Source of the DNA: Datisca glomerata
Lineage: Eukaryota; Streptophyta; Magnoliopsida; Cucurbitales; Datiscaceae
Direction of reading: 5' to 3'
NCBI GenBank assembly: GCA_003255025.1
Contig: QANY01013371.1
Location: 1,614,026-1,678,025 of the forward strand
DNA length: 64,000 bases
Numbering within the stretch: position 1 is the first letter of the stretch; every line of letters starts with the position of its first letter. The notes under the pieces are model-generated. The model had not been told where the DNA came from. It searched no databases and worked only from the letters and a program-made list of their open reading frames with translations. A program made the position numbers and the translations under genes. Below, one piece after another: positions 11,403-23,990 of this stretch.

Positions 11403-13362
11403 CTTGCGTTACTCATTACCACAACTTACTGTTTTCTTTTCCAAGAACATAAAGAAAAATGTCATAAAGAAAAATGTCATTATAAGATGTAATGATGCGA
11501 TTGCGTGAATATGATTTTATTTTAATCGTTTTAGACAAGCTTACTACTAGGCTCTCTGTTTGTAAGCAAACGTACATATAAAATGTAAAGTTATTATATA
11601 TACTCTTAAACCAAGAAAGTCCGGACATAGGAGTAAAACTGTGTGAATTCATTTTTACGCATAGGTTTATAATTGTGTGTAAATTCGATTACAATATTTG
11701 TTCCCATAATATCCTTCATTTGGTTTCATGATATGTATTTTAAAAAATTATGTGTGGCTTTTTTTAGTTGATGATATAATAATGCGTGATTTATAGTGAT
11801 GAGTGGTTATTCCATTAAAATTAGAGATTTTAAAGATTTCGTTTATTTTTTTAATTTTGATATTGCTGTTATTTTTAAATCATTACAATAGTGAATGTCG
11901 AATTCAGACCAGCAGAACTCTTTTATTAATGACTATCGATGTTTTAAGTTTACCAAATTATATTTACAATAAGTTTTATACTGATAACAGTAAATAAGAA
12001 GTAAAACTAGAAAACTTATGTCTCGTAATTATTTATCTAATTATTTTGGTTATTATCTATAAATATACAATAAATATTTCATTAATATCAGATAATTTGA
12101 AATGTGACTTTTGAGATATAATAAAATGAGAAGTGATTTTCGAACCGTAATATTCACTCACGTAATAACTTTTACATTTATGTGTTTCTACAAAGAGTCC
12201 ATACATTTAGCTTGATTTAGTTTTTCTGACTATTAAAAGTGGCATGCTCAGGAGAATAATTTTTTTGACAACTTTATCCATGTATTTTTTACTAATCTTA
12301 TAATGTTCTTTAAAAGTACATGATATGTCACACTCTTGTTAGTTGGTGTTAGTCTTGAATAAAATAATTAATTTAATACTCATTCATACTCTCTCTCACT
12401 AACTTTGAGAAAAAAATTAATATCTCCTTAATCTACATCATTGAATAATGATTAATCGATAATCTGTAATCTAGACTACTTCTAAAAGACTAGAAAAATG
12501 GAAAATGTTTTATGGACTATTCAATCCAACAAATTAATCATAATTTCTGAAACATCCTTACATCTCTTTATTGAATATAGTATAGAAATACTATTGAACC
12601 CTTCAAATTAATTATAACACCAAAAATACCATACTTTCCAATTGAATTTAAGACATAAATCTCTCATAATAACCAATATAATTATTATCTTCATTGCTTT
12701 ATGTATTAATTAATAATAACTAATATTAAAGACTTAAAAATTGTTATATGTGTATTTTACTATACCAATTTAACTATTAACTAAATACAAAAATACACTA
12801 TGTTAATATAACTATTAATTGTTTATTACGATTAATATTGATATTACAAATAAGATAACAGCTTAAATTAAACAAATTAAATTCATTTATATAGTAGATA
12901 TGATTTAAAATTATTTAGTTAAACAAAGAGAGCTTTTTTTTTCTATAGTTCAGATAATGAGATTATCATATTTTTAGATAATATTCTACTTTAAATAGTT
13001 TTCTATATAATTAAACTACAAGGTATAATAAATGTACATTATAGATAAATAATCATATTCATTTAGGGTGGATAATTATTGAAGCATAAGGATAGCTTTC
13101 CCTCCTTACATTTTTGTTATATGCATGGTTGTCCATTTATTGGTTTATGATTTAATAATTTCACTTCAACGGAATTGTAATCAAATATGTACATAAATTA
13201 TATCCATAAAAGTTAATTATAAATGCATTGAATCTATTATTAAATTTGCATTTGGTTGAACCGGTTTGTATCTTTATTAAATTTTCATTGAGAATATATA
13301 ATTCTTTACATATTGTAGCGTTAATGTTGATTATTTGGAATTTGAAACTTCTTTATGACCAT
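11403..13362. other. AT-rich intergenic DNA
   Basis: No conserved protein, RNA gene or transposon terminus could be recognised here. Short open frames (for example 11416-11652 minus and 11803-11997 plus) have no family signature and unremarkable composition. Confidence 0.5.
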
Positions 13363-14065
13363 AATAGCATGCGGGGATAAGTTTAGGGGTGTTCAACGGT
13401 CGGTCTGGTAGAATTTTTGGAGAAAAATGAGACCAGATCGAAAATTACGGTCCTCCTATATGGAGGACCGAACCGACCAAGACACTACAAAAAATCCGAA
13501 TCGACCAGACCGAACTTCAACGGTCGGTTCGGACGAATTTTACGGTCTAAGTACGCGTGATAAATACACGTAATTTTCAGATTAAAAGTTTAATACAAGG
13601 CATGCTTTAATAGCATACACATGTGAGCGCTTACTTCATCATGAGGAGATAGATGTAATACTTTTATAACTCATTCTCACCTTAGCTCTATATTTCCTTT
13701 CCGATGTGAGAATGGGGAAAAGTCACTTTTTACTTGAAAAGTATTTTATATATATTATATGGTCGGTCTTGTCGGTCCGGTCGAGAATTGGTTGAAATTC
13801 TGGACCGAACCGAAAGTCCGGTCCTCTCTAAAAGGAGGACCGAACCGACCAAATATGAGAAAAAATCGTCCAGACCGATCAACTTTGGTCCGATCCGGAT
13901 CGGATTATACGGTCTGGACGGTTTTTGAACACTCCTAGATAAGTTGAGTTAATGCAATTGGTTAAACTCTCGTATCCATACCTTAGAGGTTATGAATTTT
14001 AGTCATATTCTTCAATTTTTTTTTAAAATTTGAAATATAATTTTGACAAAAATAGCATGCGGGGA
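13363..14065 (+). mobile_element. SINE-like unit flanked by 15-bp TSD, split by hAT element
   Basis: AATAGCATGCGGGGA occurs exactly at 13363-13377 and 14051-14065. Between them, once the hAT element is removed, is a unit of about 110 bp with a Pol III A-box-like TAATGCAATTGG and a weak B-box-like GGTTATGAATTT, followed by a T/A-rich tail. This is the structure of a tRNA-derived SINE with its target site duplication. Box matches are imperfect, so the family is not named. Confidence 0.6.
13384..13937. mobile_element. hAT-type non-autonomous foldback element 1
   Basis: Termini TAGGGGTGTTCAA and TTGAACACTCCTA are inverted, and an exact 8-bp target duplication GATAAGTT flanks the element (13376-13383 and 13938-13945). 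The 8-bp duplication and TAGGGGTG-type terminus indicate the hAT superfamily. The interior holds many copies of GGTCGGTC / GACCGAACCGACC in both orientations and GGTCCTCC...GGAGGACC mini-hairpins. It inserted into the SINE-like unit. No transposase is present. Confidence 0.85.
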
Positions 14066-16407
14066 CTTTGAAATGACTAATTAAGATTGCATGGTTTTGA
14101 TTGTTTTAAATTCATGATAATTAAATTGGAATAATATATATATAATCATTTTTGAAGAGTTTAAATCAAATAAAAATATAAATTAATGATCAATCTATGA
14201 AATGGACGTTTGAGATACAATGTATTTTTTTCAAGTAGAAGTAAATAGGACTGAGATTTCAGCTTGAATATAGAAATATACCAAAACAAAACAGTGATAG
14301 AATATATTATGATCTTTATCTCACTTTGTTAGGAGGTACTTCATACCATCCTACACTTTTTCTTTTAGATAAACAATAATTGTATCCAAAAAACAGATAG
14401 AAAGAATACAGTTAGGGACGTTTTTGCCTTGCCCTCACCCTACACTTTTTAGTTTGTTCATTATCATATGCAACGCATTTTTGCATACTAGAATTAAATA
14501 ATATTTTTCAGTTTTTTACACTTAATCAAGATGAGGTGAAATTTCCATCGTAAATATAATTTGTTTATGCAACTATTTATATCATGATTTGATTCTAATA
14601 TTGTATGCATTTTATTTGCTAAACTTTTTTTTTGCCTTTTCGTACATCTTCTCCTCACTCACCTCTCTTTCTTATTTAATTTTTGGGTTGCTTAGTTAAA
14701 TAGATAGAATGGATATACGTGCCAATTTTTCAAACATTGCTAATAATTAAATAAATCTAATTTCAGTGTGTTGGATCCCGGTTTAATTTTTTTTAGAAAC
14801 GATTAATATGATTTATTCTACATTTCAAATTCCTCTTAACATTCCAAACGTTTTAAGATTAATTTTTTTGATTATGTATTATAGTGAGTCGGTTATGACT
14901 TTTCCTCTTCTTGTTGATTATGCCAAGGAAATTGATAGAAATCAGAGAGACATAAGGTAAATGAAATCATGAAAAGTTTCTCATAATGACTACTCACCCG
15001 CAGCTGATTAATTATTACACATAATAACTACTTCTATATGCAAAAACTTTTATATGAGTTTCAGTTTTCTTGGTTATTAGTGCACCTTGCTTTGGTTGTG
15101 TTAATTTATTGTGTAAGTTAAATTATTAATATTAGATTTATCAATTTATTGATCGATTGTATTTTGACTTTTCCTCTAGATCTATATTCATTTATGTTAT
15201 GTAATTTTTGTTTTTTATCATATTTATAAATTTGTGTTTTACAAATAGTTAATAAAGTTATCATTTTTGTTTGTTTTATAATAAAGTATCAATTAATATA
15301 GATTTGACATTGTTAAGAAAGAAGGGCAGGATTTTGGTTTTCAACTTTTGCAATTATGCAGTTTCATTGTGCCTCTATAAATTCTCTAACTTAAAAACTC
15401 AAAACCATGATCATAAATGTTTATGTAGTTTAGTTTTTCTATTAATTAAAGAGTAGAACAAACAAAACTTTATATGTTTTTAAGATCCCTATTTATATTT
15501 TATCAAGATAATATAACTTTCAATTGTGATAATTCTTTTTGTTGATAATGATTTGGTTAATATATTATAATATAAAAATGTTTTTAATACGTGCGTGCAA
15601 TTGCACCTGATTGTTCTCACTTTTAGAAATAACAGTAAATATTTGTTATTTATACGTATATAATAATAGATACATTCAAAAAGTTTTATTGTCATAAATA
15701 CAAATTTACATCATAATAGTCATATTTTTACTAAATCCTAATAGGTGATTTAATTTTAGAAGTATATAAAAAGTCATTTAATTAATGTTCTTACATAATC
15801 AGAAATTTTAAATTTACCTTAGTAAAAAATTTGGTAAATCTACTCCAATAAATCAAAATTAAAAAATCTTGTAATTTAGTTATTATTTAATATAAGATCT
15901 ATCATAAATATAGTTGGTGAACATTACGATAAATGTAATTTATGATTTTATTGGCCTTCTATAATTATTATTTTTATGAACCATTTAACAAAACGAGTTT
16001 TTCACCCGATATTATTTTTCTTAAATCTCCTAATTTTTCATGTATGTTACTATTTTTCTAGAGAAATTTACACATACGAGCATCAATTTTTCTAGAGTTT
16101 AAAAATGGTAACTTTTCATAAGTGTAAAAAATGATAGACCAAAATATTCGTATTCATTTTTAAGTTTATCAAATAAGTTAATAAAAATGAAAAATAAATA
16201 TGCCAACCAAATTTCTAAAAAATATGATACATACTAATCATTAATTCAAAATATATTTCAAATAAGGATCAAATGTGTTCTTCTACCAGAGAGATACCAA
16301 AAAACTAAATCATATTATCTACAAAAAGGAATAGTTTAAAATAATAGCCAACCCTAACCACCCGAATTTTTAGTCATCAGAGAAGCACCAACTAAAAGAA
16401 CACTAAA
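14066..16407. other. AT-rich intergenic DNA
   Basis: I see no gene, RNA or element end that can be supported. Small open frames at 15271-15456 (plus) and 15489-15695 (minus) are AT-driven and resemble no known protein. Confidence 0.5.
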
Positions 16408-16412
16408 AATAG

Positions 16413-17173
16413 TGTATTAGCCGAAAACTTCAACAATACGGATGCTTGTATGCTTGTCTCCCGTGCTAAGCGCATGTGTCATCTTGATGGGAGAATCTAC
16501 AACTGTGATGTTATATGTGTCCTCTCTTGTTGGAAGTTCTCACGACGCCTCAATGTCTGTAAAATATAAATAAAGAACCCAAAGAACGTGGAACCGAGGG
16601 GTGGATGCCTCGCTTAAAGGCATCCTATACCTAAGTCAGTATTTGGTCGATATTTTGACATAATTTCCTTAGAGGAGAGAAGACGTCTTATATTTATTTT
16701 GACATAATTGCCTAATTCAGTAGCTGGTCTTATGTTAGATGTATTTATGCCTCAGTCTTTAGGTGGGAGGAAGCATGTCCAAGAAGCCTCTCGGAGGTGT
16801 GCTGGGGAAGCATCACTAGACACGAAGCTTGTCTTCGATAAGACAGAAGGGATGTGACCTTGACATAAAGCATTCAACACTAAATATCAAAATGACTGGA
16901 CAGAGGCCATCCTGACATCCTGTCATGGCGATTGGGCCTGTAAGGCACTACTTTCAGCAAAGTAATGAAGACATTGTATTCGGGATTATCTGAGATTTCT
17001 TTGTGGACTTTATACCTACCCTTTCATGTGTTTGGGTCTATGCAACCCGAGCATCTTCAGTACTAACCAAGTGCGGTCAGTTTTTTTGCTAAAAAACTTT
17101 CCTTCATCAGGGCCCCCTAATGCGCGTAATACGTGTTGTTGCATCATTGGTGGTTGGGAAAACACTCATAGTA
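16413..17173 (-). repeat. 3' LTR of the pol-less Tat-like element
   Basis: It begins TGTATTAGCCGAAAACTT on the plus strand and ends near GGAAAACACTCATAGTA. It matches 21470-22197 over its whole length with many substitutions and some indels. Confidence 0.8.
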
Positions 17174-18864
17174 GTTGCCTCTAGTCGAGGACTTGGGTGG
17201 TGGCCTCTTATACCCAGATTCGAGGACTCCATCATCTAAGCTAGACTTCACTTGCATTGGGCATCTCACTCTTGTACCTTAAGTTTCATTCCTGGCGTAT
17301 CGTCTTCCGAAATCCTATCTTCGATTCGTGAAATGTCATTCATTGATTGTAGGGTAGCCTCAACGGTCGTCATCATGGCTCCTTTTAATGCCCATTAAAT
17401 GAGTGACTCCCCCTTCAAGGCCTATAAATGGACAGTCTTCCTTCTCATTTCCCTCATCCTTTCCTTTTTGAAAGAGTTTAAATCCATGGCTGTCTTCGTC
17501 TTTCCTCTCGATTCCTTTTTCGAAATAGTAATCTCTCCTTAGGGGCTTCTTTCACTTTGGAGGTTCTCCTTCAAGATTCTCCTCATTTCTCATGATTGTC
17601 GCTTCCCTTTCTGTCATCTTTTAAATATCGTGCATTGTAGTCATCAATGTTCCATTTACGGTGATTTTCTTACCGTTAATAAGCCTGTTTAGCGAACCCT
17701 TTGTCTGTATTGGCTATCTTCCCCTAGGGACCAAGACTTCACTCTTAACAAGGACTTGTAATCCAGCTTGTAGCCTTATCCTTTGCTTCATAATAAAGCA
17801 CATTTACCGACCACACCCTATCTCATTCCTTCTGTGGTGCCATGTTCTTCTTCTCCTGCCTGTCCTTTCGATCTTTCATCAACTTCACCGATCGTTTGGA
17901 GTAGGTTGATGCACCGGGAGTAGGCCAATCACATCCCCTGCAATCTGTCCTTCAGGATTGACTCAAACCTGAGGACGAGTTCTTTTTTCCTTTCTCTCCT
18001 TAAGTTGGAGAGATTGAGGCCCTATGAGTGGAGTAACTGGAGTTCTCGAGTCCTCAGAAGAGTTCAAGGAAGCCGTGAAGATCTTATGGCCATCGACTCA
18101 TATGTGGGGGGGGGGGGTCTTTTCCTTTCAAGTTAGCCTAGGATGGGGTTTGCCCCTTAACCGAAGAAATTTTATACTTTCACTCGTACTTTGTAGTCCT
18201 CGGTTTAATAATGAAAATAAAATTCATTTACCCCCAGCTCATTTCCTGTCGCGAGCATACCTCAAGTTGATAGAGTTTTATTTTTCCTCAGTCATGCTTT
18301 AACTTGGTCTAGATGAGACCTTCATCCTGAGCTGTGTAGTTGTTTTGACTATTATGCCGAGCATTCTATCCTTACTAAATTTTACTGACCCGAGCATGTT
18401 ATCCTGAGTTCAAGTAAGCCTTAAATGATATTGATCTTTTTTAGTGAACTTGTTCTTATCCAACGAGTTGCCCCTTTTGTAGGTTGGGGGTCTTACAGAC
18501 CTGTCATGACCTTTATGAAGCCTTCGAGTACGTTCCCATTTGAGAGGTCTGGTCACGTGAACGTTCTTACATTGGAGGTTTACCTTTTGACATTTAGTCG
18601 AAGATGCCTTCTCCTAGTTGAGCTTTTTTCTGATATGATGATCTAAAAAATAAGTTGAATTGCTTTGGTTATTAGATATAGGACATTTCCTTGATCACTT
18701 ATCCATGGATTTTTTCTCTGAAATAAATCCTTTAGGTGAAGCGCTCATCAAATGGTCTTATCATTGTCTTTCGAGCTATAGTCCATGGTGTCGAGATTGC
18801 CTTGGCTGAGACTTTCCCTTAACCCTATTAGATGGGTATGAGTGCTCGACGGTCATTACTTTCC

Positions 18865-19985
18865 TGGGTCTAGCCAAGCGTTCTCGCTCTGGCTAGACCC
18901 TTGTTACCATATGCGAACATGCATGCTCATTAGACATATTTCCTTGATGTCTAGCCAGGCGTACCTACTCCGGCTAGACCCTTGAATCCCGTGTGTGAAC
19001 ATGAGTGCTCGGCGGACATCACTTTTTTTATCCAGACTGGGGCTAGACACAACATCATTCATCACTTTTTAATTTCGACTAGCGAGCTAGAGCACCACGC
19101 CAGTCATCAATTTTTATTTTTTGAATCTAGCCAACATTTCTGCTCCGACTAGAACTCATATCCTGTCTGACAAGCTGGGATGCTCGGTTGACATTAGAGG
19201 TGTTCAAAAGTGTCCCAAACTGAACCGAACCGACAAAAAATGGTCGGCTATTTAGGTCCCTACGGTTCAGTTCAGTTCGGTAGAGCTGCGGAACCGAATC
19301 TTTGGTTCAGTTCAGAAAATGTTCAATTTTTTAATCGAACCGAAACATTAAATTTATATTATTTTTTTATTTGTTGTATATAATTTCATATCAAACCGAA
19401 CCTAAAAAAACTTTGATTTTATATTTTTTTCAATAATATCATTTAAAAAGTTATTTTTAGTTAATAATACCGAACCAAATAAAACTGAAACTCACGGTTC
19501 GGTTTGGCTCGTTTATTTTTACCTTCACGGTTCAGCATATAGCTGAACTAAATGTTTCGGTTTGGTTCAATTTTAGGCCACTACCGAACCAAACTTAACC
19601 GTGTTCACTCTCATTAGACATTACTTTTTTATCTCGACTAGCGAGCTTGAGCACCACGACAGTCATCACTTTTCAATCCCAACTGGTGGGCTAGAGCATC
19701 ACGCCAGTCATTTCTTTTTAATACTGAATAGAAGGTTAGAGCACCACGCTTGTCATCGCTTTCTAATTTTTGAGTCTAGCAAAGTATTCTGCTCTGACTA
19801 GAGCTCATATCCTGTCTGACGAGCTGGGGTACTTGGTTGACATCAAATTTTTATCCCTCCTGGCGGGCTAGAGTACCACGCCATTCATCACTCTTTGATT
19901 TTTAGAGTCTAGCCAAGCATTTCTGCTCTGACTAGAGCTCATTTCCCGTCTGACCAGTTGGGGTGCTCGACAGACGTCACTTTTT
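18865..19985 (-). repeat. Degenerate tandem repeat region in pol-less Tat-like element
   Basis: Imperfect units containing TCTAGCCA, GACTAGAGCTCAT, CCTGTCTGAC and AGAGCACCACGCCAGTCATC recur. They lie between the (absent) coding region and the 3' LTR on the minus strand, the place where Tat elements carry variable tandem repeats. A hAT element at 19195-19613 interrupts the array. Confidence 0.65.
19195..19613. mobile_element. hAT-type non-autonomous foldback element 2 (old copy)
   Basis: The left end TAGAGGTGTTCA resembles the other hAT elements here; the right end is more diverged. Flanks GTTGACAT (19187-19194) and TTAGACAT (19614-19621) agree at six of eight positions, fitting an aged 8-bp target duplication. 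The interior is packed with GAACCGAACC and GGTTCAGTTCGG motifs in both orientations. Removing it restores the surrounding repeat unit, which supports insertion. Confidence 0.65.
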
Positions 19986-21450
19986 GCCTCCGCCGCACGC
20001 CATAGAAGAGTCGATCCTTGAAGGCCCATCAGATAGCAAAAAAGTCATTATCAAATATTTCTACAACATGTTATATTTTTCGATAGTAGATTCACTCAGG
20101 AAAGACCTTATAAGAAGTTAATCCTGGATGAGAAGATTATTAGAGTGGAAGAATGAAACCTCTTATCTAACCAATGTCGATGAGCACACGATCTTTGTCA
20201 TCAGTTACACCGAGGTGGAGGGCCGAAGACAGTCGAGCTTTTATTTCCCAAGCTCTTTCCCTTCATTTTTTTGTAGGAGCGCCTCTCCTTTCGAGCTTCA
20301 TCTTTACCTTAACGACGTGATCTCTTAAGCTCCACACACAACTACGGGTTGGCCTTGACTCTTCCTCTCCGGTTGCCTGGGCAGGAGTACGGCCGACGAT
20401 TCTGACCATTAAGGTTTCTCCCAGGGTTGCTCTTTGGGTGGCACATCGATTTTGAGCTCCTTTCATGTTGGTCCGGTCACTTCATGCGGAGGCTTGGGAA
20501 GAACATGCCTGTGTATTTCACTGTGAAAATCTTTGTTTCTAATGAGAATCGAAACAAGAGGGTCTTGCGACCATCTTTACCCTCTAACAGGGGCTTCATG
20601 TCCTAGTCCATCTCGTGATCCCGCATACCAATTTTGGCATGACCCTCATCCTTCTGTTTTACCCAAGGTGGGATGTGGGACCTGGGAGTTGTCCATCCCA
20701 GATTCGTATTTCCATCTAAGGTAGAGAATTGACGCAATACTCTGTATTTCAACTAAGAATGTTCCTAAGCTTGTTTACCTGTGTCGCGCAGTTTTTGTTC
20801 ACTTGTGCTGGAGCTTTGTAAAATTGTTGGTGATAAAAAATGGGCACCAAGGAGTAGGGGGAGGGTCTCCCACCAATATCTTCCTCTATTTACCACAACT
20901 GCTCACATACTGCCCCAAAAGGGTCCTTTCGGGGTCTTTCCTTCGTTCGCTCTCCGGTGGCCCTGTTCTCCTCCTCTGTCCTCCTGGGATGACCTCAACA
21001 AGAGCCTTACAAAGAGGAAGCTTGGTTATCCATAGCTTGGGTTCGTTTTGGTCCCAGTTTTCTCGGGGAGTGACAACTCCTCAAGGCTAGGGCGTCGCCT
21101 CACCCTTCCTTGGATAGCCTTCCTTCAGAGTCCCTTAAGTGCGTGACAACTCTGACGGTGAACTTTTAAGTTATAGGGGAGGATCATTTCTGTACAAGAG
21201 ACCGTTATGGCTTGAGCAGTGACTGCCATGCCTTTCTTCCTTTCTTGGTTACCTCAAAGGTTACAACCACTGTATCTTTCTTCCTTTCCCGGGCCATTAT
21301 CATGATGGCAGAACGTTCCTCTCCCGATGGGGGAAAGGGTGAATCCTCCCTTTCATCTCATACTTCGTCGGCGTAGAATACCAGGCCCATTTTCTCATTG
21401 TGAGAGAAAAAGGGTTCCAAATGCTTTGAATAGGAATGACATTACAGTCG

Positions 21451-21468
21451 TCCCACAGACGGCGCCAA
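21451..21468 (-). other. Tat-type primer binding site
   Basis: The minus strand reads TTGGCGCCGTCTGTGGGA, a sequence well known as the primer binding site of plant Tat-lineage elements, directly next to the right LTR. It fixes element orientation and lineage even though no pol domain remains. Confidence 0.85.
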
Positions 21469-21469
21469 C

Positions 21470-22197
21470 TATTTTAGCCGAAAACTTTAATAGTATGGAT
21501 GCTTGTATGTTTGTCCTCCATGCTAAGCACAGTCGTCCTCCTGACCGGGAGAATTCGCAGCGGTGATGTTATATATGTCCCTTCTAGCTGGAACTCCTCA
21601 TGGTCTCAATGTCTGGAAAACATAAACAAAGAATCCAAAAAACGAGGAATCGGGGGGTGGTTACCTAGTTTAAGGGCCTCCGATGCCTAAGTCAGTATTT
21701 GGTCTATATTTTGGCATAATTTCCTTAGGGGAGAGAAGTTATACCTCTTATGTTTATTGATAGATGTATTTATATCTCAGACTTCGGTTGGGAGGAAGCA
21801 TGTCGAAGAAGCCTCTCGAAGGCATGTTGGGGAAAGCCTCATAAGACACGAAGCTTGTCTTCGATTAGACAATAGGGAGATGACCTTGACATAAAACGTT
21901 CAGCATTAAATGTCAATGACCGGACAGAGGCTATCCTGACATACTGTCATGGCGATTGGGCATGTATGGCGCTATTTTCGGCGAGTAATGATGACATTGC
22001 GGTCGGGATTATCCGAGCTCTCTTTATTGACTTTATCCATGCCCTTTCATGTTCTTGGGTCTGTGCAACCCGAGTATCCTCGGTACTGACCAGGTGAGAT
22101 TGTTCTTTTCCTCCAAAAATTTCCTTCATCGAGGCCCCCCTAACGCGGCATAACACGTGTCATTATGTCATTCATGGTTGGGAAAACACCCATAACA
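21470..22197 (-). repeat. 5' LTR of the pol-less Tat-like element
   Basis: It is the partner of 16413-17173. Its terminal bases next to the primer site read TATTTTAGCCG on the plus strand, so the canonical TG/CA is mutated there; the other end is CCCATAACA. Confidence 0.8.
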
Positions 22198-22202
22198 AAT
22201 AT

Positions 22203-23095
22203 TTTCTCATTTTTCTACCAATCTCACTATGAATCAAAGGCACATCCATGATGAAATAAATCTACATAAAAGTTTGTCAAATATGAAAATCTCCGTGGTA
22301 ACCAATTTTTTGTGATAGAACATTATAAACTGATGGTAATGCATAACAATCTTTGCAAAATATATATCAGAAATAATGTAAACATCATTCATTTATCTTT
22401 AATTCAATTATTTATTGAACGTAACTGTTTGAGATATTATTATGTACTTATTATAGTATCCCAGTGATGAACCCATGGTATATGGATGACAAAATAAAGA
22501 GACATAAAAGTTTCAAAACTCAAAAACACTAAAAGGTATACGTTTTTTTTGTGTATCTAATTGATAAACTGTTATAAGCAAACATAAAATCATGATAATC
22601 CGTAGATCATATCTTTGTGATAAAAAAATCGCACATTTATCTGTAAATGATTTAATTAAACATATCTATGAGATACCGTGATTACATATTTTAAAGCATG
22701 TCGTATCTCTAAGATGTGTTTAATCAAGGATAAAAACAAAAACTGATGTTATTTCAACTTTAATCTGAAAATAGCAACAAAGATTAATTCAACCATAAAT
22801 TTCAATCATATAAATTTTAACATTGAATGGACTACAAAAAACCCAACTAAAGTACATGTTAAATAAATCAACAAAAAATCGTCAACAAATTATGAAACTT
22901 CAACTTATTTGTTTCTTTGAATGACCACTTAGATGACACTAAATGATTCTTACACCTCTTTCGGTTATGACTAAACATGTGATAGCTTCACATTTCACTT
23001 TATTAAACTCACTAACAGATGGAATCATTTGCGTATTTTATCTCTCAGCAACACGTCTTGTCATGGGGGATAAAATATTATGAGCTTGCACTTAT
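22203..23095. other. AT-rich stretch, no gene supported
   Basis: No conserved feature is recognised. The right part may be decayed flank of the MULE remnant that starts at 23096. Confidence 0.45.
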
Positions 23096-23453
23096 TCAAG
23101 AACATTTCTTAGTAGCATTTCCAAGAGGATGAACTGCTTCTTTGTATGTTACATCTAACTCACTCTTGAAATAATATGAAAATGAATCAAAGTATGAATT
23201 CAAATGTCTACTAGCTAATATAACTAAAACACGAGCACAAGTGATTTCATCCATATCACATTTTCGACAACTCACATCTTATTATGCAAGTGGACTGGCC
23301 CACCAACAAACTCCAACCTAATTAAGTTAACTAAATTAAGAAACATGTATTACCCTCAATCAATAATGGTTTCGATCTAAAATCAACATAACATTTCACA
23401 TCATCCCACCTTCCATCGTATAATATAATATGGATATCTTCAGTATACCTGAA
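23096..23453 (-). pseudogene. MULE transposase remnant (N-terminal and SWIM pieces)
   Basis: On the minus strand 23453-23341 encodes a segment like the N-terminal region of Mutator-like transposases (IILYDGRWDDVKCYVDF). Then 23279-23096 encodes a SWIM zinc-finger tail (VSCRKCDMDEITCARVLVIL, later SYFDSFSYYFKSELDVTYKE and HPLGN) ending at a stop. The catalytic DDE core between them is missing, so this is an internal-deletion remnant. The SWIM CxH has become CxR. No terminal inverted repeats were found. Confidence 0.65.
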
Positions 23454-23487
23454 AAAATAGTGTTTTATACGAGCATTAGGTGAGTAA

Positions 23488-23860
23488 CCAGGCATTATCA
23501 TCCTACTAAAATATCAATTAATCAATAGTAAATGCATGATTTACCGATCGCCAATCAATAAATGATTTACTGCCTTGCTAAAATAATGGATTAATCAATA
23601 GTTGTCAATCGATAATTGAAACAAGCATTACCACCCTACTAAAATATCAAATAATCAATAGTAAATGCATGTTTTACTAATTTTCAATCAATAAATGATT
23701 ACAATCCTACTAAAATAATGGATTAATCAACAATTGTCGATCAATAATTGAAACATGCATTACCACCTCATGAAAATATCAACTCATCAAATAGTAAATG
23801 CATGATTTACTAATCTTCAATCAGCATCTGATTAATTAAGAACTGTTATTATTGCCATCA
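23488..23860. repeat. Tandem repeat, ~131-bp unit, about 2.8 copies
   Basis: Three successive copies begin near 23488, 23620 and 23750 with GCATTA(T/C)CA and continue with AAAATATCAA, AATCAATAGTAAATGCATG and TGGATTAATCAA-type blocks. The copies differ by many substitutions, so this is an old array. Function is unknown. Confidence 0.75.
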
Positions 23861-23913
23861 ACACAATGACGACAAAACAAGTGTGTTATATTTATTTTAT
23901 AGTAAACCATATG

Positions 23914-23990
23914 TTGGTTAGTAGCTTAGTGGTAACAATTTTATGTAAAACCTTGAGATCATGGGTCAAACTCAAGCCTTGACATAATAT
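23914..23990 (+). mobile_element. SINE-like / tRNA-related fragment
   Basis: TAGCTTAGTGG resembles a Pol III A box and GGGTCAAACTC a B box, about 40 bp apart, as in tRNA-derived SINEs. It abuts the point where the LINE RT on the opposite strand stops. I could not find a convincing target duplication, and it does not fold as a complete tRNA. Confidence 0.4.

Larger units (their letters stand above)
16413..22197 (-). mobile_element. Non-autonomous LTR retrotransposon with Tat-type PBS, no pol
   Basis: Two direct LTRs (16413-17173 and 21470-22197) enclose a 4.3-kb interior. A primer binding site beside the right LTR shows minus-strand orientation. Flanks AATAG (16408-16412) and AATAT (22198-22202) are a near-match 5-bp target duplication. 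The interior holds no recognisable protease, RT, RNase H or integrase, and no gag I can defend. It has a long tandem-repeat region toward the 3' LTR, as in Tat elements. Clear LTR divergence and a nested hAT element suggest it is old. Confidence 0.8.

Noticed and set aside
13938..14050. tRNA gene
   Set aside because: A- and B-box-like motifs are degenerate and no cloverleaf is possible; a SINE with target duplication explains it better.
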